Shown here: one piece after another, positions 34,971 to 44,826 of the stretch
Layout: the number at the start of each line of letters is the position of its first letter
Position numbering within the stretch: the first letter of the stretch is position 1
Assembly (NCBI RefSeq): GCF_947501405.1
Contig: NZ_CANMVK010000001.1
Coordinates: forward strand, 124,001 to 188,000
Reading direction: 5' to 3'
DNA from: an uncultured Hoeflea sp.
Lineage (GTDB): Bacteria; Pseudomonadota; Alphaproteobacteria; Rhizobiales; Rhizobiaceae
Length of the DNA: 64,000 nucleotides
Position numbers and translations under genes: made by a program
Notes under the pieces: model-generated
Database searches by the model: none
What the model saw: the letters and a program-made list of their open reading frames with translations, nothing else
What the model was told of the DNA's origin: nothing

Positions 34971-35438
34971 CTACAAGCCGAAGCGGCGGTTGATCTCGCC
35001 GGCCACCATCGCGACGCTCATTGCCAGATTGAGGCTGCGCCGTCCTTCGGCCATGGGAATGGTCAGCCGCGCTTCGGCGGCGTCGTGCACCCTTGGCGGC
35101 ACGCCGGCGCTTTCGCGGCCGAACAGCACCACGTCCTGGTCCGTGAGGGTCTGGACGGTGTCGCCGATATAGGGAGTGGCCGATTGGGTGGTCATCAACA
35201 CCAGGCGGCGGCGGGCCTGGGCGCGCCAGGCTTCGAATTCCTCCCAGCCATCGTGGCGGGCCAGTGCGGCCATCTCGATGTAATCCATGCCGGCGCGTTT
35301 GAGCGCCCGGTCAGAGAGGTCGAAGCCAGCGGGTCCGATGATGTGGATATCGATCCCGAGACAGGCGCCGAGCCGCAGGATGGCGCCGGTGTTGCCGGGA
35401 ATGTCAGGTTGGTAGAGTGCGATGGAAGGTTTGGCCAT
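34971..35438 (-). CDS. trmL: tRNA (cytidine(34)-2'-O)-methyltransferase
   Basis: A 155-residue SPOUT methyltransferase that 2'-O-methylates the wobble nucleotide of tRNA-Leu isoacceptors. The trefoil-knot motifs are visible: IALYQPDIPGNTG at the start, LFGRESAGVP, IPM and SLNLAMSVA near the end. Length is normal for TrmL. Convergent with the VOC gene, it faces a roughly 340-nt spacer before the ABC exporter genes. Confidence 0.94.
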   Translation of the reverse strand: MAKPSIALYQPDIPGNTGAILRLGACLGIDIHIIGPAGFDLSDRALKRAGMDYIEMAALARHDGWEEFEAWRAQARRRLVLMTTQSATPYIGDTVQTLTDQDVVLFGRESAGVPPRVHDAAEARLTIPMAEGRRSLNLAMSVAMVAGEINRRFGL

Positions 35439-35776
35439 GACGCGATGTCTGTGTTGTTTTTACCACTGTTTCAAGCTTCAAGTTGCGTCAGGTGATCGAA
35501 TCCCGCCGGGCCGGTCTGGCAGTCGGAGCAATTCTGGTCTATGTCGGATCATCTTTAACGCGAACCCATGGAGGCTGTAATGCGCATTATTCCTGTCAGC
35601 TTCCCACCAGCGGTCCTTGGCCACTGATCATCCGGGTTAAACGCGGTATCTGTTTCAAAACTCAGTTTTTATGCCCTTTCCCTGGGGCGCTTACAGCCAT
35701 CGCGTGACCTTCGTTTTTTGGTTTTGCCAGCGCATAATTGACGCGTGATGGCATGAAAACATCTCAGGAGACATCC
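35439..35776. other. 338-nt intergenic region without a recognised gene
   Basis: This spacer separates the divergent trmL and first ABC exporter. It must contain their promoters. I find no open frame with a Shine-Dalgarno and family likeness, and no clear hairpin-T terminator. A GATCGAATCCC string near 35493 resembles a tRNA T-arm but no tRNA fold surrounds it. Confidence 0.4.
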
Positions 35777-37624
35777 ATGTTTGGGTGGTTTGAACGTCGA
35801 CTGAATCCCTATCCCCAGGCCACGCCTTCGGCGCCGCCTGAAGGGCTGGTGGCGTTTTGCTGGCACTATTCGCGCGACGCCGCGCCATGGCTGATCGCCA
35901 TGGCTGTGCTGACGGCGCTGATCTCGATCGGTGAGGTGCTGCTGTTCGGGTTCCTCGGCTCGATCGTTGATTGGCTGGCCAGTTCCGACCCTGAAGGCTT
36001 TCTCGCACGCGAATGGGTTCGGCTCGCCTGGATGGGCGGCATGGTGCTGATCGGCCTGCCGCTGATCGTGCTGATCGATTCGCTGATCATGCATCAGACA
36101 CTGCTCGGCAATTACCCGATGGTCGCGCGCTGGCAGATGCACCGCTATCTGCTGCGCCAGAGTCTCAACTTCTTTGCCAACGAGTTCGCCGGACGGGTCG
36201 CCACCAAGGTGATGCAGACGTCGCTTGCGGTGCGCGAATCGGTGATGGCGCTCTTGGACGTGTTCGTCTATGTGGCGGTCTACTTCCTGGCGATGATCGG
36301 CATGGTCGCTGCCGCCGACTGGCGGCTGGTGCTGCCGCTGCTGCTCTGGCTGGTCGTCTATAGTGGTCTCATCGGCTATTTCGTTCCGCGGCTCAAGCGC
36401 ATCTCCGCGGACCAGGCCGATGCGCGCTCGGCGATGACCGGCCGGGTGGTCGACAGCTACACCAACATCGCAACCGTCAAGCTGTTTTCGCATGCGGGCC
36501 GGGAAGAGGCCTATGCGCAGGAAAGCATGGACATGTTTTTGGAAACCGTGCACCGGCAGATGCGCTTGGTCACGACCTTCCAGACACTGATCTATTTCAA
36601 CAATTCACTGTTGGTGTTTGCGGTGTCGGCGTTGTCGATCTGGTTCTGGCTGACCGGCATCGTCTCCGTGGGCTCCATCGCTGTCGTCATCGGGCTTTCG
36701 CTCAGGATCAACGGCATGTCGCAGTGGATCATGTGGGAAGTCTCGCGCTTTTTTGAAAACATCGGCGTGGTTCAGGACGGCATGGGCATGATGATCAAGC
36801 CGCATGAGGTCGTCGACAGTCGCAGCGCCAGCGAATTGGTTGCTAAAAAAGGCGCGATCGCCTTCGAGGACGTGCGCTTTCACTATGGCAAGCAAAGCGG
36901 AGTGATCGAGAACCTGTCTCTGGCCATCAAGCCCGGCGAGAAAATCGGACTGGTTGGCCGTTCCGGTGCAGGCAAGACGACGATCGTCAATCTGTTGCTC
37001 AGGTTTTACAACCTCGAATCCGGCCGTGTGCTGATTGACGGCCAGGATGTGGCGCAAGTCAGCCAGAACAGTCTACGTGCGCAGATCGGTATGGTCAGTC
37101 AGGATACCTCGCTGTTGCACCGCTCGGTGCGCGAAAACATCGCTTATGGCCGGCCCGAGGCCTCCGAGGCGGAAATCCTCGATGCGGCGCGCAAGGCCAA
37201 TGCGCTGGAATTTATTGCCGATCTGGAGGATCTCGAAGGCCGCACCGGGCTTGATGCCCATGTCGGCGAGCGCGGGGTCAAACTGTCGGGCGGCCAGCGC
37301 CAGCGCATCGCCATTGCGCGGGTGTTCTTGAAGGACGCGCCGATCCTGGTGCTTGACGAGGCCACGTCGGCGCTCGATTCGGAAGTCGAGGCGGCGATCC
37401 AGGAAAACCTGTTTGCGCTGATGGAGAACAAGACGGTGATTGCTATTGCGCACCGGCTGTCAACCATTGCGCAGATGGATCGGCTGGTGGTGCTCGACGC
37501 CGGCGAGATCGTTGAGACCGGTGTGCATGAAGACCTGATCAAGTCCGGCGGGATCTACGCCGATCTGTGGTCGCGGCAATCGGGCGGCTTCATCGACGCG
37601 GCCACCGAGGAAGCGGCGGAGTAG
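35777..37624 (+). CDS. ABC exporter half-transporter (TMD-NBD)
   Basis: A 615-residue exporter half-molecule, with six transmembrane helices in residues about 20-320 and an ATPase domain after about 360. Walker A is GRSGAGKT (394-401), the signature LSGGQRQR begins at 503, Walker B is ILVLDEATSALDSE, and the H-loop is AIAHRLS. ATG 35777 follows CAGGAGACATCC. A second half-transporter follows 149 nt later and is similar in the ATPase half, so the pair probably forms a heterodimer. The substrate is unknown; lipid, peptide or drug are all possible. Confidence 0.9.
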   Translation: MFGWFERRLNPYPQATPSAPPEGLVAFCWHYSRDAAPWLIAMAVLTALISIGEVLLFGFLGSIVDWLASSDPEGFLAREWVRLAWMGGMVLIGLPLIVLIDSLIMHQTLLGNYPMVARWQMHRYLLRQSLNFFANEFAGRVATKVMQTSLAVRESVMALLDVFVYVAVYFLAMIGMVAAADWRLVLPLLLWLVVYSGLIGYFVPRLKRISADQADARSAMTGRVVDSYTNIATVKLFSHAGREEAYAQESMDMFLETVHRQMRLVTTFQTLIYFNNSLLVFAVSALSIWFWLTGIVSVGSIAVVIGLSLRINGMSQWIMWEVSRFFENIGVVQDGMGMMIKPHEVVDSRSASELVAKKGAIAFEDVRFHYGKQSGVIENLSLAIKPGEKIGLVGRSGAGKTTIVNLLLRFYNLESGRVLIDGQDVAQVSQNSLRAQIGMVSQDTSLLHRSVRENIAYGRPEASEAEILDAARKANALEFIADLEDLEGRTGLDAHVGERGVKLSGGQRQRIAIARVFLKDAPILVLDEATSALDSEVEAAIQENLFALMENKTVIAIAHRLSTIAQMDRLVVLDAGEIVETGVHEDLIKSGGIYADLWSRQSGGFIDAATEEAAE

Positions 37625-37773
37625 TCAGGCAGACCACGCGCGGCCGGCGCTTTGCCGGCGGCCGCGCGTGGCCTATATGCTTGCTGCGGGCTGTCGCTGG
37701 TACGGGTCCGCGCATTGCGCGCATTGCCCAAATTGCGCGCCCAACTGGAAGGGGCTCAAAGCCTGATGCCGCG

Positions 37774-39645
37774 TTGAAGATCTTTTCCCCCATCCTTAGC
37801 CTGTTCGAGCGCTGGATCGATCCGTTTGCGCGGCGCGACAGCTACCGGCCGCCGGCCCCGGTGCTGGCGTTTCTGGCCCATTATGTCGGACAGGCCAAGG
37901 GCGCCTTTATCGCGATGTTGGCGCTTGGCGGGCTGGTGGCGCTTCTGGAAGCCGCGCTGTTTTACTTCGTCGGCCGGCTGGTCGATGTGCTCGATGCCGC
38001 CGATCCGTCTGTCGGGTGGGACGGGCTGATCGCGTCGCATGGCGCAACGCTGGCGTTCATGCTGTTCGTGGTGGTGTTTGCGCGGTTTGCCGTGGTCACG
38101 CTGGCGGCGCTGGTGGAAGAGCAGGCGGTGGTTCCGGGTTTCTTCAACCTGGTGCGCTGGCAGGCCCATGCCCATGTCTCGCGCCAGGATCTGAGCTTTT
38201 TCCAGAATGATTTTGCCGGGCGGATCGTCGCCAAGGTCTGGTCGGTGGGCCAGGCCACCGGCGATTTCATGGTCTCGCTGTTGCAGGTGGTGTGGTTCAT
38301 CGTCATCTACACGGTGACCACGATTGCGCTGGTGGCGCAGCTCGACTGGCGGCTGGCGGCGCTGGTCATGGTCTGGGTGACAGCTTTCGGGCTGCTGGCG
38401 CGGTACTTCGTGCCGCGCATTCGCCGCTACGCAAAGGCCAGCGCCGAGGCTTCGTCGCTGCTGACCGGGCGGCTGACCGACAGCTACTCCAATATCCAGA
38501 CTCTCAAGCTCTATGCGCGCGAGGCGGATAATGACCGTTACATCCGTGCCGGCTTTGACCAGTTCATCGGCGCGATCCTGCCCTTTACCCGACACCTGAC
38601 CGGGGTGCGCGCCTCGCTGGCCGCACTTTCGGGCCTGATGATCGCGGCGATCGCCGGATTTGCCATCAATCTGTGGCTGGCCGGTGCGATCTCGGTCGGC
38701 TCGGTCGCCTTCACGCTGTCGCTGGTGCTGCGGCTCAACATGCTGCTGGGCCGGATGATGACCCAGCTCAACAGCCTGATGCGCAATCTCGGCACGGTGC
38801 AGAACTCGGCCGAGCTGGTGGCGCGGCCGATCGCGCTGTCGGACCCGGCCGGGGCAAAACGGCTTGAGGTGAGCCGCGCCGCAATCCGTTTTGACCGTGC
38901 GAGCTTTGCCTATGACCCGAGCCTGCCGGTGATCCACGATCTCTCGCTCGACATCGCACCGGGCGAAAAGATCGGGCTTGTCGGCCGCTCGGGCGCGGGC
39001 AAATCCACCTTCGTCAATCTGCTTTTGCGGTTTTATGATCTGCAGTCGGGCCGCATAGAGATCGATGGCGAGGACATTGCCGGCGTCACCCAGGAATCGC
39101 TGCGCCAGGCGATCGGCATGGTAACCCAGGACACGTCGCTGCTGCACCGCTCGATCCGGGAAAACATCCTGTTCGGACGCCCCGAGGCTGACGACGACGC
39201 CGTGCGCCAGGCCGCAGTGCGCGCCGAGGCGCTCGATTTTATCGAAGATCTGATCGATCAGCGCGGCCGCAAGGGACTCGACGCCCATGTCGGCGAGCGC
39301 GGGGTCAAGCTGTCGGGCGGGCAGCGCCAGCGCATTGCGATTGCCCGTGTGATGCTCAAGGATGCGCCGATCCTGGTGCTCGATGAAGCCACTTCGGCGC
39401 TCGATTCGGAAGTGGAAGCCGCAATCCAGGACAATCTCGACGAATTGATGAATGGCAAGACGGTGATCGCCATTGCCCACCGGCTGTCGACCATTGCCCG
39501 GATGGACCGGTTGATCGTCATGGACGAGGGGCGGATTCTCGAAACCGGCACCCATGCCGAATTGATCGCCCGGGGCGGTCTGTACGCCGAATTGTGGGCG
39601 CGGCAGTCGGGCGGCTTCATCGGCGCCGGCGAGGCGGCGGAATAG
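37774..39645 (+). CDS. ABC exporter half-transporter (TMD-NBD), partner of preceding gene
   Basis: A 623-residue half-transporter with the same domain plan as its neighbour. Walker A is GRSGAGKS (404-411), the signature LSGGQRQR begins at 513, and the DEATSALDSE block and AIAHRLSTIARMDR are nearly identical to the upstream gene. The start is set at TTG 37774 because the conserved LSLFERWIDPF opening follows it; no good Shine-Dalgarno is seen. The frame is open further upstream. It precedes petA by about 206 nt. Confidence 0.88.
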   Translation: MKIFSPILSLFERWIDPFARRDSYRPPAPVLAFLAHYVGQAKGAFIAMLALGGLVALLEAALFYFVGRLVDVLDAADPSVGWDGLIASHGATLAFMLFVVVFARFAVVTLAALVEEQAVVPGFFNLVRWQAHAHVSRQDLSFFQNDFAGRIVAKVWSVGQATGDFMVSLLQVVWFIVIYTVTTIALVAQLDWRLAALVMVWVTAFGLLARYFVPRIRRYAKASAEASSLLTGRLTDSYSNIQTLKLYAREADNDRYIRAGFDQFIGAILPFTRHLTGVRASLAALSGLMIAAIAGFAINLWLAGAISVGSVAFTLSLVLRLNMLLGRMMTQLNSLMRNLGTVQNSAELVARPIALSDPAGAKRLEVSRAAIRFDRASFAYDPSLPVIHDLSLDIAPGEKIGLVGRSGAGKSTFVNLLLRFYDLQSGRIEIDGEDIAGVTQESLRQAIGMVTQDTSLLHRSIRENILFGRPEADDDAVRQAAVRAEALDFIEDLIDQRGRKGLDAHVGERGVKLSGGQRQRIAIARVMLKDAPILVLDEATSALDSEVEAAIQDNLDELMNGKTVIAIAHRLSTIARMDRLIVMDEGRILETGTHAELIARGGLYAELWARQSGGFIGAGEAAE

Positions 39646-39851
39646 GCCGGAGCTTTTCCCGCGACAATGTGCCCTTCTCCTTTCGTCCGGTCTGGACTTT
39701 AGCGTTCATCCCGCATAGAAACCGCGCGATTGACAGAATTCCGCCGCATTGTCGGCACTGGCCGAATCCGCGTTTGCTGAATGAGGCCGGATCTACCTGG
39801 GGCGGTGGGACGGAATGCTGGTCCAGACGCAGCTTGAGAGGATGTTGAGCC

Positions 39852-40430
39852 GTGAGTGAGCCAATGACACAGAGCGAAGCCGGGGGCGAACCCACCCGCC
39901 GCGATTTCCTTTACATCGCCACCGGAATGGCCGGCGTTGTCGGCGCGGGCGCCTTTGCCTGGCCCTTCATCGACCAGATGCGTCCGGATGCCTCGACACT
40001 GGCAGTGTCCACGATCGAGGTCGATGTCGAGAGCCTTGAGCCCGGCATGTCGCTGACGGTGAAATGGCGCGGCAAGCCTGTGTTCATCCGCAACCGCACC
40101 GAAGCGGAAATGGCCGAGGCGGAGGCCGTGGCGGTGACCGATCTCATCGACCCGGTTGCGCGCAACGCCAATGTTTCGAGCACGGAGCCTGCGACCGACA
40201 TTGCGCGGTCAGCCGGCGAGGGCAAGGAAAGCTGGCTGGTGATGATTGGCGTGTGCACCCATCTGGGCTGCATTCCGCTTGGCCAGGCCGGTGAATATGG
40301 CGGCTGGTTCTGCCCCTGTCACGGCTCGCACTACGACACCGCAGGGCGCATCCGCAAGGGACCCGCGCCGGAGAACCTGCCGGTTCCGGAGTTCGAGTTC
40401 ATTTCCGACACTGTCATTAAAATCGGCTGA
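39852..40430 (+). CDS. petA: ubiquinol-cytochrome c reductase Rieske iron-sulfur subunit
   Basis: A 192-residue Rieske protein of the bc1 complex, carrying electrons from ubiquinol to cytochrome c1. The twin-arginine motif PTRRDFL (14-20) leads into a transmembrane anchor. The 2Fe-2S ligands are Cys135 and His137 (CTHLGC) and Cys154 and His157 (CPCHGS), with Cys140 and Cys156 as the disulfide pair. It uses a GTG start at 39852; an ATG at 39864 is possible. It starts the petABC operon, 14 nt before petB. Confidence 0.96.
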   Translation: MSEPMTQSEAGGEPTRRDFLYIATGMAGVVGAGAFAWPFIDQMRPDASTLAVSTIEVDVESLEPGMSLTVKWRGKPVFIRNRTEAEMAEAEAVAVTDLIDPVARNANVSSTEPATDIARSAGEGKESWLVMIGVCTHLGCIPLGQAGEYGGWFCPCHGSHYDTAGRIRKGPAPENLPVPEFEFISDTVIKIG

Positions 40431-40444
40431 GGGGGCTTGAAACC

Positions 40445-41746
40445 ATGAGCAGCGATCATTCGACCTACCAGCCCACATCCGGTTTCGGAAAGTGGTTCGA
40501 TTCGCGCCTGCCGCTGCCGCGGCTGGTGCATGACAGTTTCGTTTCCTACCCGGTGCCGCGGAACCTCAATTACGCCTACACGTTCGGCGGCATCCTTATG
40601 GTGATGCTGGTTGTCCAGCTTCTGACCGGCATCGTGCTGGCGATGCACTACGCCGCGGATACGGCGCTTGCCTTCCAGTCGGTTGAGAAAATCATGCGCG
40701 ACGTCAATTCCGGCTGGCTGTTGCGTTACATGCACGCCAACGGAGCGTCTTTCTTCTTTGTCGCGGTCTATCTGCATATCGCCCGCGGCATGTATTACGG
40801 CTCCTACAAGGCGCCACGCGAAGTGCTTTGGATTCTCGGCGTCGTCATCCTGTTGTTGATGATGGCCACGGCCTTTATGGGCTATGTGTTGCCCTGGGGG
40901 CAGATGTCGTTCTGGGGCGCAACCGTGATCACCGGCTTCTTTACCGCATTCCCGGGGATCGGCCAGCCGATCCAGGAGTTGCTGCTTGGCGGCTTCGCGG
41001 TGGACAATCCGACGCTCAACCGCTTCTTCTCGCTGCACTATCTGTTGCCGTTCATGATTACCGGCGTTGTTATCCTGCACGTCTGGGCGCTGCATGTGAC
41101 CGGTCAGACCAACCCGACCGGCGTTGAGGTGAAAACCAAGACCGACACGGTGCCGTTCACGCCCTATGCGACCGTCAAGGACGCGCTGGCGATGAGCATC
41201 TTCCTGATCGTGTTCGCCTATTTCATCTTCTTCATGCCCAACTATCTGGGCCATGCCGACAATTTCATTCCGGCGGATCCGTTGAAGACACCGGCGCATA
41301 TCGTGCCGGAATGGTACTTCCTGCCGTTCTACGCGATCCTGCGGGCCATCACCTTCAATGTCGGGCCGATCGACGCCAAGCTTGGCGGCGTGCTGGCGAT
41401 GTTCGGGTCGATCGCGGTGCTGTTCGTGTTGCCCTGGCTCGATACTTCGAAGGTGCGCTCGGCGGTCTACCGGCCCTGGTACAAGCTGTTCTTCTGGATC
41501 TTCGTCGCCAACGCCATCTTCCTGGGATGGCTCGGTGCGAAACCGGCGGAAGGCGTCTACACCACGATGGCGCAAATCGCGACGTTCTATTACTTCGCGT
41601 TTTTCCTCATCATCCTGCCGGTGCTGGGGTTGATTGAAACGCCCAAGCGTCTGCCAAATTCGATCACCGAAGCCGTGCTCGCCAAAAAGGCCGGCAATGG
41701 CGGGGCCGCGGCCGGCGCCACGGCGTCACCGGAAACCCGCGGCTGA
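40445..41746 (+). CDS. petB: cytochrome b of the bc1 complex
   Basis: A 433-residue, eight-helix cytochrome b. The bis-His haem ligands are in RYMHANGAS and YLHIARG (helix B) and in SLHYLLPF and LHVWALH (helix D). The quinol site shows the PEWYF motif, as in other bc1 proteins ([14 protein letters not shown]). The N-terminal [20 protein letters not shown] segment is typical of alphaproteobacterial forms. It lies between petA (14 nt) and petC (29 nt). Confidence 0.97.
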   Translation: MSSDHSTYQPTSGFGKWFDSRLPLPRLVHDSFVSYPVPRNLNYAYTFGGILMVMLVVQLLTGIVLAMHYAADTALAFQSVEKIMRDVNSGWLLRYMHANGASFFFVAVYLHIARGMYYGSYKAPREVLWILGVVILLLMMATAFMGYVLPWGQMSFWGATVITGFFTAFPGIGQPIQELLLGGFAVDNPTLNRFFSLHYLLPFMITGVVILHVWALHVTGQTNPTGVEVKTKTDTVPFTPYATVKDALAMSIFLIVFAYFIFFMPNYLGHADNFIPADPLKTPAHIVPEWYFLPFYAILRAITFNVGPIDAKLGGVLAMFGSIAVLFVLPWLDTSKVRSAVYRPWYKLFFWIFVANAIFLGWLGAKPAEGVYTTMAQIATFYYFAFFLIILPVLGLIETPKRLPNSITEAVLAKKAGNGGAAAGATASPETRG

Positions 41747-41775
41747 GCGGCGCGCGACGGAAAGGAACCGAAGAT

Positions 41776-42606
41776 ATGAAAAAGCTTCTTGCAAGCATCG
41801 TTCCGCTCGCCATGGCCGCGGTCATTGGCGCCGGATCAGCATTCGCAGCGGGATATCCGATCAACAAGCCGCGCGAACTCGACTGGTCGTTCGCCGGCAT
41901 GTTCGGCACCTATGACAAGGCCCAGCTGCAGCGCGGTCTCAAGGTCTATATCGAAAGCTGTGCGGCCTGCCATTCGCTCGATCTGGTGGCCTTCCGCACG
42001 CTCGAGGATCTTGGCTACTCGGAAGATCAGATCAAGGCTCTGGCTGCCGAATACGAAGTCGAGGACGGGCCGGATGATGCGGGCGACATGTTCACCCGCG
42101 CGGCGATTCCGGCGGATTATTTCCCGTCACCGTTCCCCAACCCGCAGGCTGCTGCCGCATCCAACAATGGTGCTGCGCCGCCCGATTTCTCGCTGCTGGC
42201 CAAAGCCCGTTACGTTGAGCGCGGATTTCCGCAGTTCATCTTCGACATCTTCACCGCCTACAATGAGAGCGGACCGAACTACATCTACTCGCTGCTGACC
42301 GGCTACGAGGAGCCGCCGGCGGGCAAGGAAGTGGCCGAGGGGACCTACTACAATCCCTATTACATTGGCGGGGTTTCGCTCGCCATGGCGCCGCCACTGT
42401 TTGACGAGATGGTGACCTATGATGACGGATCGCCGGAAACGGTGAGCCAGTATGCCCAGGATGTCTCGGCCTTCATGATGTGGGCGGCCGAACCGCATAT
42501 GGAAGAGCGCAAGCAGACCGGGTTCATGGTCATCATGTTCCTGCTGATCTTTACGGCGCTTTTGTATCTGACCAAGAAGGCGGTGTTCGCCAGCAAGGAA
42601 CACTGA
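41776..42606 (+). CDS. petC: cytochrome c1
   Basis: A 276-residue cytochrome c1 with a signal peptide (1-24, ending SAFA), one haem site SCAACH (61-66), and the Met-ligand segment AMAPPLFDEMVTY. A single C-terminal transmembrane helix (GFMVIMFLLIFTALLYL) anchors the haem domain to the periplasmic face. ATG follows AAAGGAACCGAAGAT. It ends the petABC operon and is followed by a strong terminator. Confidence 0.96.
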   Translation: MKKLLASIVPLAMAAVIGAGSAFAAGYPINKPRELDWSFAGMFGTYDKAQLQRGLKVYIESCAACHSLDLVAFRTLEDLGYSEDQIKALAAEYEVEDGPDDAGDMFTRAAIPADYFPSPFPNPQAAAASNNGAAPPDFSLLAKARYVERGFPQFIFDIFTAYNESGPNYIYSLLTGYEEPPAGKEVAEGTYYNPYYIGGVSLAMAPPLFDEMVTYDDGSPETVSQYAQDVSAFMMWAAEPHMEERKQTGFMVIMFLLIFTALLYLTKKAVFASKEH

Positions 42607-42630
42607 CCGGTCTTGCACCGCTTCAATCGT

Positions 42631-42656
42631 AAAACGCCGCCTGCGGGCGGCGTTTT
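42631..42656 (+). terminator. intrinsic terminator of petABC
   Basis: AAAACGCCGCC / GGCGGCGTTTT with a TGCG loop, 25 nt after the petC stop. The stem is nearly perfect and ends in TTTT. Confidence 0.9.
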
Positions 42657-42755
42657 CATGTCCGGCAAAATGCCACTTGCGCCGCGCCGCGGTGCGTCGC
42701 ACATTGCGCTTTTCCCGGCCGCCCGCGCGGGCGGCCTGTCAATCGGGAAGTCTCC

Positions 42756-43298
42756 ATGTCTGAGCTGAGAAATGAACTTCACGCCTCGATCCGCACGATC
42801 AGGGATTATCCGAAGCCCGGCATCCTGTTTCGCGACATCACCACGCTCCTGGGCGCGCCGCGGGCGTTCCGGCGGGCGGTTGATGAGCTGGTGCATCCCT
42901 ATGCCGGACAGCGGGTTTCCAAGATCGCGGGCATCGAGGCGCGCGGCTTCATTCTGGGCGGGGCCATGGCGCATCAGCTCTCGGCGGGCTTCGTGCCGAT
43001 CCGCAAGAAGGGCAAGCTGCCGCACGAGACAGTGCGGGTGGCCTACAGCCTGGAATACGGCGTCGACGAGATGGAAATGCACAAGGACGGGGTGGCGGAA
43101 GGCGAGAGCGTCATTCTGGTCGACGACCTGATCGCCACGGGCGGCACTGCCGAGGGGGCGGTCAAGCTGCTCCGGCAGATGGGCGCCGACATCGTGGCAG
43201 CCTGTTTCGTCATTGATCTCCCCGATCTCGGCGGGCGCAAGAAGCTTGAGGATCTGGGCGTGCAGGTGCGCACGCTGATCGAGTATGAAGGCCACTAA
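42756..43298 (+). CDS. apt: adenine phosphoribosyltransferase
   Basis: A 180-residue purine-salvage enzyme converting adenine and PRPP to AMP. The PRPP-binding motif [14 protein letters not shown] is present near 120-133, and the APT-specific [16 protein letters not shown] is at the start. Placement after petABC matches other Rhizobiales. It follows the pet terminator, so it has its own promoter. Confidence 0.96.
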   Translation: MSELRNELHASIRTIRDYPKPGILFRDITTLLGAPRAFRRAVDELVHPYAGQRVSKIAGIEARGFILGGAMAHQLSAGFVPIRKKGKLPHETVRVAYSLEYGVDEMEMHKDGVAEGESVILVDDLIATGGTAEGAVKLLRQMGADIVAACFVIDLPDLGGRKKLEDLGVQVRTLIEYEGH

Positions 43299-43424
43299 GC
43301 TGCGGTGATTATCCGCGAAAGCGTGGCGCAGTCTGCCGGCAAACCAACTGTCTTGAGGCGGTGTCGCACTCGCACAGCGGTCATGCCAAAGCTGTAAGTC
43401 GATGAAGGCCCGCGTGCGAACCGG

Positions 43425-43913
43425 CTATGGCGCGTCGTCAGTTTGGGGAAATCGGACCAGCACCGCGGAATCGAAACTCATCACCAGTTCGCCCGCCTCG
43501 TTGTGGGCTTCCGCCAGGGTTTCGAGAATCGACCAGCCCGGGCGCGATGCGACGGGCCTAGTGCCGCGCATGGTTTGCGAATAGCGGATTTCGTCGCCGG
43601 CGAAGACCGGCCTGAGCCATTTGAGATTGCGAAAGCCGGGCGAGGGGCCGAATTCGGGAAGGGAGCGGCCTTCAGCTCTGGCCTTGCGGCTTTCACGGTG
43701 CATGGTTGCGACATTGAGTTTCATCCAGGTCGATGCGGTATGCCAGCCAGAGGCGCAAAGTCCGCCAAAGACGCTGTCCCTGGCAGCCTCGGCATCGATA
43801 TGGAAGCGCTGCGGGTCGTATTTGGTGGCGAAGTCGATGATCTCGCGGGCGGTGAAGCGATGGCTTCCCATCTCCAGGCGGGCGCCGGGGGTGAAGGACA
43901 GGGTCTGGCTCAT
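43425..43913 (-). CDS. MaoC-family dehydratase
   Basis: A 162-residue hot-dog fold protein of the MaoC/R-hydratase type. DFATKYDPQRFHIDAEAA holds the conserved Asp and His of the hydratase site (D..x4..H), and VFGGLCASGWHT is the next conserved segment. It probably hydrates enoyl-CoA thioesters, but the substrate is not known. ATG 43913 follows GGAG and the stop of the paralogous upstream gene. The two adjacent MaoC genes may form a heterodimer. Confidence 0.88.
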   Translation of the reverse strand: MSQTLSFTPGARLEMGSHRFTAREIIDFATKYDPQRFHIDAEAARDSVFGGLCASGWHTASTWMKLNVATMHRESRKARAEGRSLPEFGPSPGFRNLKWLRPVFAGDEIRYSQTMRGTRPVASRPGWSILETLAEAHNEAGELVMSFDSAVLVRFPQTDDAP

Positions 43914-43916
43914 CAA

Positions 43917-44384
43917 TCAGGCTCCTTCGGGCGCGCGCAACCGCACCATCACCGGATTCTCCGATTCGATCACCGTCTCACCGTGTTGATTGCGCAATAT
44001 ATGGCGCAGGCTGACGATGCCGATGCCGGGCCGCGAGCGTGATTGACGCCGGTCGAGCACACGGGTTTCGCCAGCCAACACATCGCCTGCCAGAACCGGC
44101 CGCTTCCATTTGACGTGATCAAGCCCCGGAGCGCCTTCCGCCGCTGCGCGCAGAAGATAGCTGTCGGTCATCATCCGCATCATCATGGCGCAGGTGTGCC
44201 AGCCCGAAGCGGCGAGGCCACCAAGGATCGAGGCCCGGCCCGCGGCTTCATCGAGATGCATGGGCTGAGGATCGAATTCGGTGGCGAACTCGATGATTTC
44301 ATCGACGGTGACCTGTTTGGGGCCGAGCGGATACTCGGTTCCGGGGCTCATGTCTTCAAAATGGATCAGTTCCTGGTCTTGCAT
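43917..44384 (-). CDS. MaoC-family dehydratase (tandem paralogue)
   Basis: A 155-residue hot-dog fold protein with EFATEFDPQPMHLDEAA (Asp and His of the hydratase motif) and ILGGLAASGWHT, clearly paralogous to the gene 4 nt downstream. ATG 44384 is chosen because the family begins with a short region before EDMSPGTEY. The Shine-Dalgarno is weak. The tandem pair resembles other rhizobial MaoC doublets; the pathway is not indicated. Confidence 0.88.
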   Translation of the reverse strand: MQDQELIHFEDMSPGTEYPLGPKQVTVDEIIEFATEFDPQPMHLDEAAGRASILGGLAASGWHTCAMMMRMMTDSYLLRAAAEGAPGLDHVKWKRPVLAGDVLAGETRVLDRRQSRSRPGIGIVSLRHILRNQHGETVIESENPVMVRLRAPEGA

Positions 44385-44554
44385 GGGGCGGGGTCGCTTT
44401 CTGGCTCGCGGATTCGCATCGCAACCTAATCGATTTCCTTTAAGCATGAAAGGATTTCCCGGCGTGAATTGATCCCTGTCAAATAGCGAGCGCTTATATG
44501 TGGTAGTTTGGATATGATCCGGTGGTTCACCGGCCCCAAACTTAAGGAGCCCCC

Positions 44555-44761
44555 ATGTTCAAATCCAATGTCGGCGGTATCGACCGTGTTCTCCGCGTCG
44601 TTGCAGGCCTGGTTCTGCTTGCGATGTTTTTCCTCTATCAGGAGGCGTCCTGGCGCTATTTCACGCTGATCGGAGTGGTGCCGCTGTTCACCGGCCTGTT
44701 CGGCACGTGCCCGCTCTACACGGTCCTGGGACTGTCCACCTGCCCGGTGAAAAAGGCCTGA
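44555..44761 (+). CDS. DUF2892 (YgaP-like) membrane protein
   Basis: A 68-residue protein starting MFKSNVGGIDRVLRVVAG, with two hydrophobic helices and a short basic tail. This is the DUF2892 pattern, found as the membrane part of YgaP-like proteins and often near sulfur or thiol-handling genes. Here it stands alone. AAGGAGCCCCC precedes the ATG. Function unknown. Confidence 0.9.
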   Translation: MFKSNVGGIDRVLRVVAGLVLLAMFFLYQEASWRYFTLIGVVPLFTGLFGTCPLYTVLGLSTCPVKKA

Positions 44762-44763
44762 CC

Positions 44764-44815
44764 CACAGCCAGTCCGGCGGCCTGCGCCAATCCCCCTTGC
44801 GCGGGCCGCCCTGTG
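44764..44815. terminator. bidirectional terminator-like hairpin
   Basis: GGCGGCC(T)GCGC pairs with GCGC(G)GGCCGCC (44776-44810), with CACAG/CTGTG arms outside. It sits between the convergent DUF2892 and membrane-hydrolase-like genes. There is no long T-run. Confidence 0.55.
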
Positions 44816-44826
44816 GTGAAATTGCC

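Noticed and set aside
35483-35510. GATCGAATCCC resembling a tRNA T-arm between trmL and the ABC exporter
   Set aside because: No acceptor stem, anticodon arm or D-arm can be drawn around it.
37756-39555. A 599-codon open frame antisense to the second ABC exporter
   Set aside because: Antisense shadow of a strongly supported ABC transporter; its composition is His/Arg/Gln-rich and no motifs are seen.
44127-44384. Fusion of the two adjacent MaoC genes by a lost stop
   Set aside because: Each has its own start, stop and a complete hydratase motif; they are 3-4 nt apart, so a tandem pair is the better reading.
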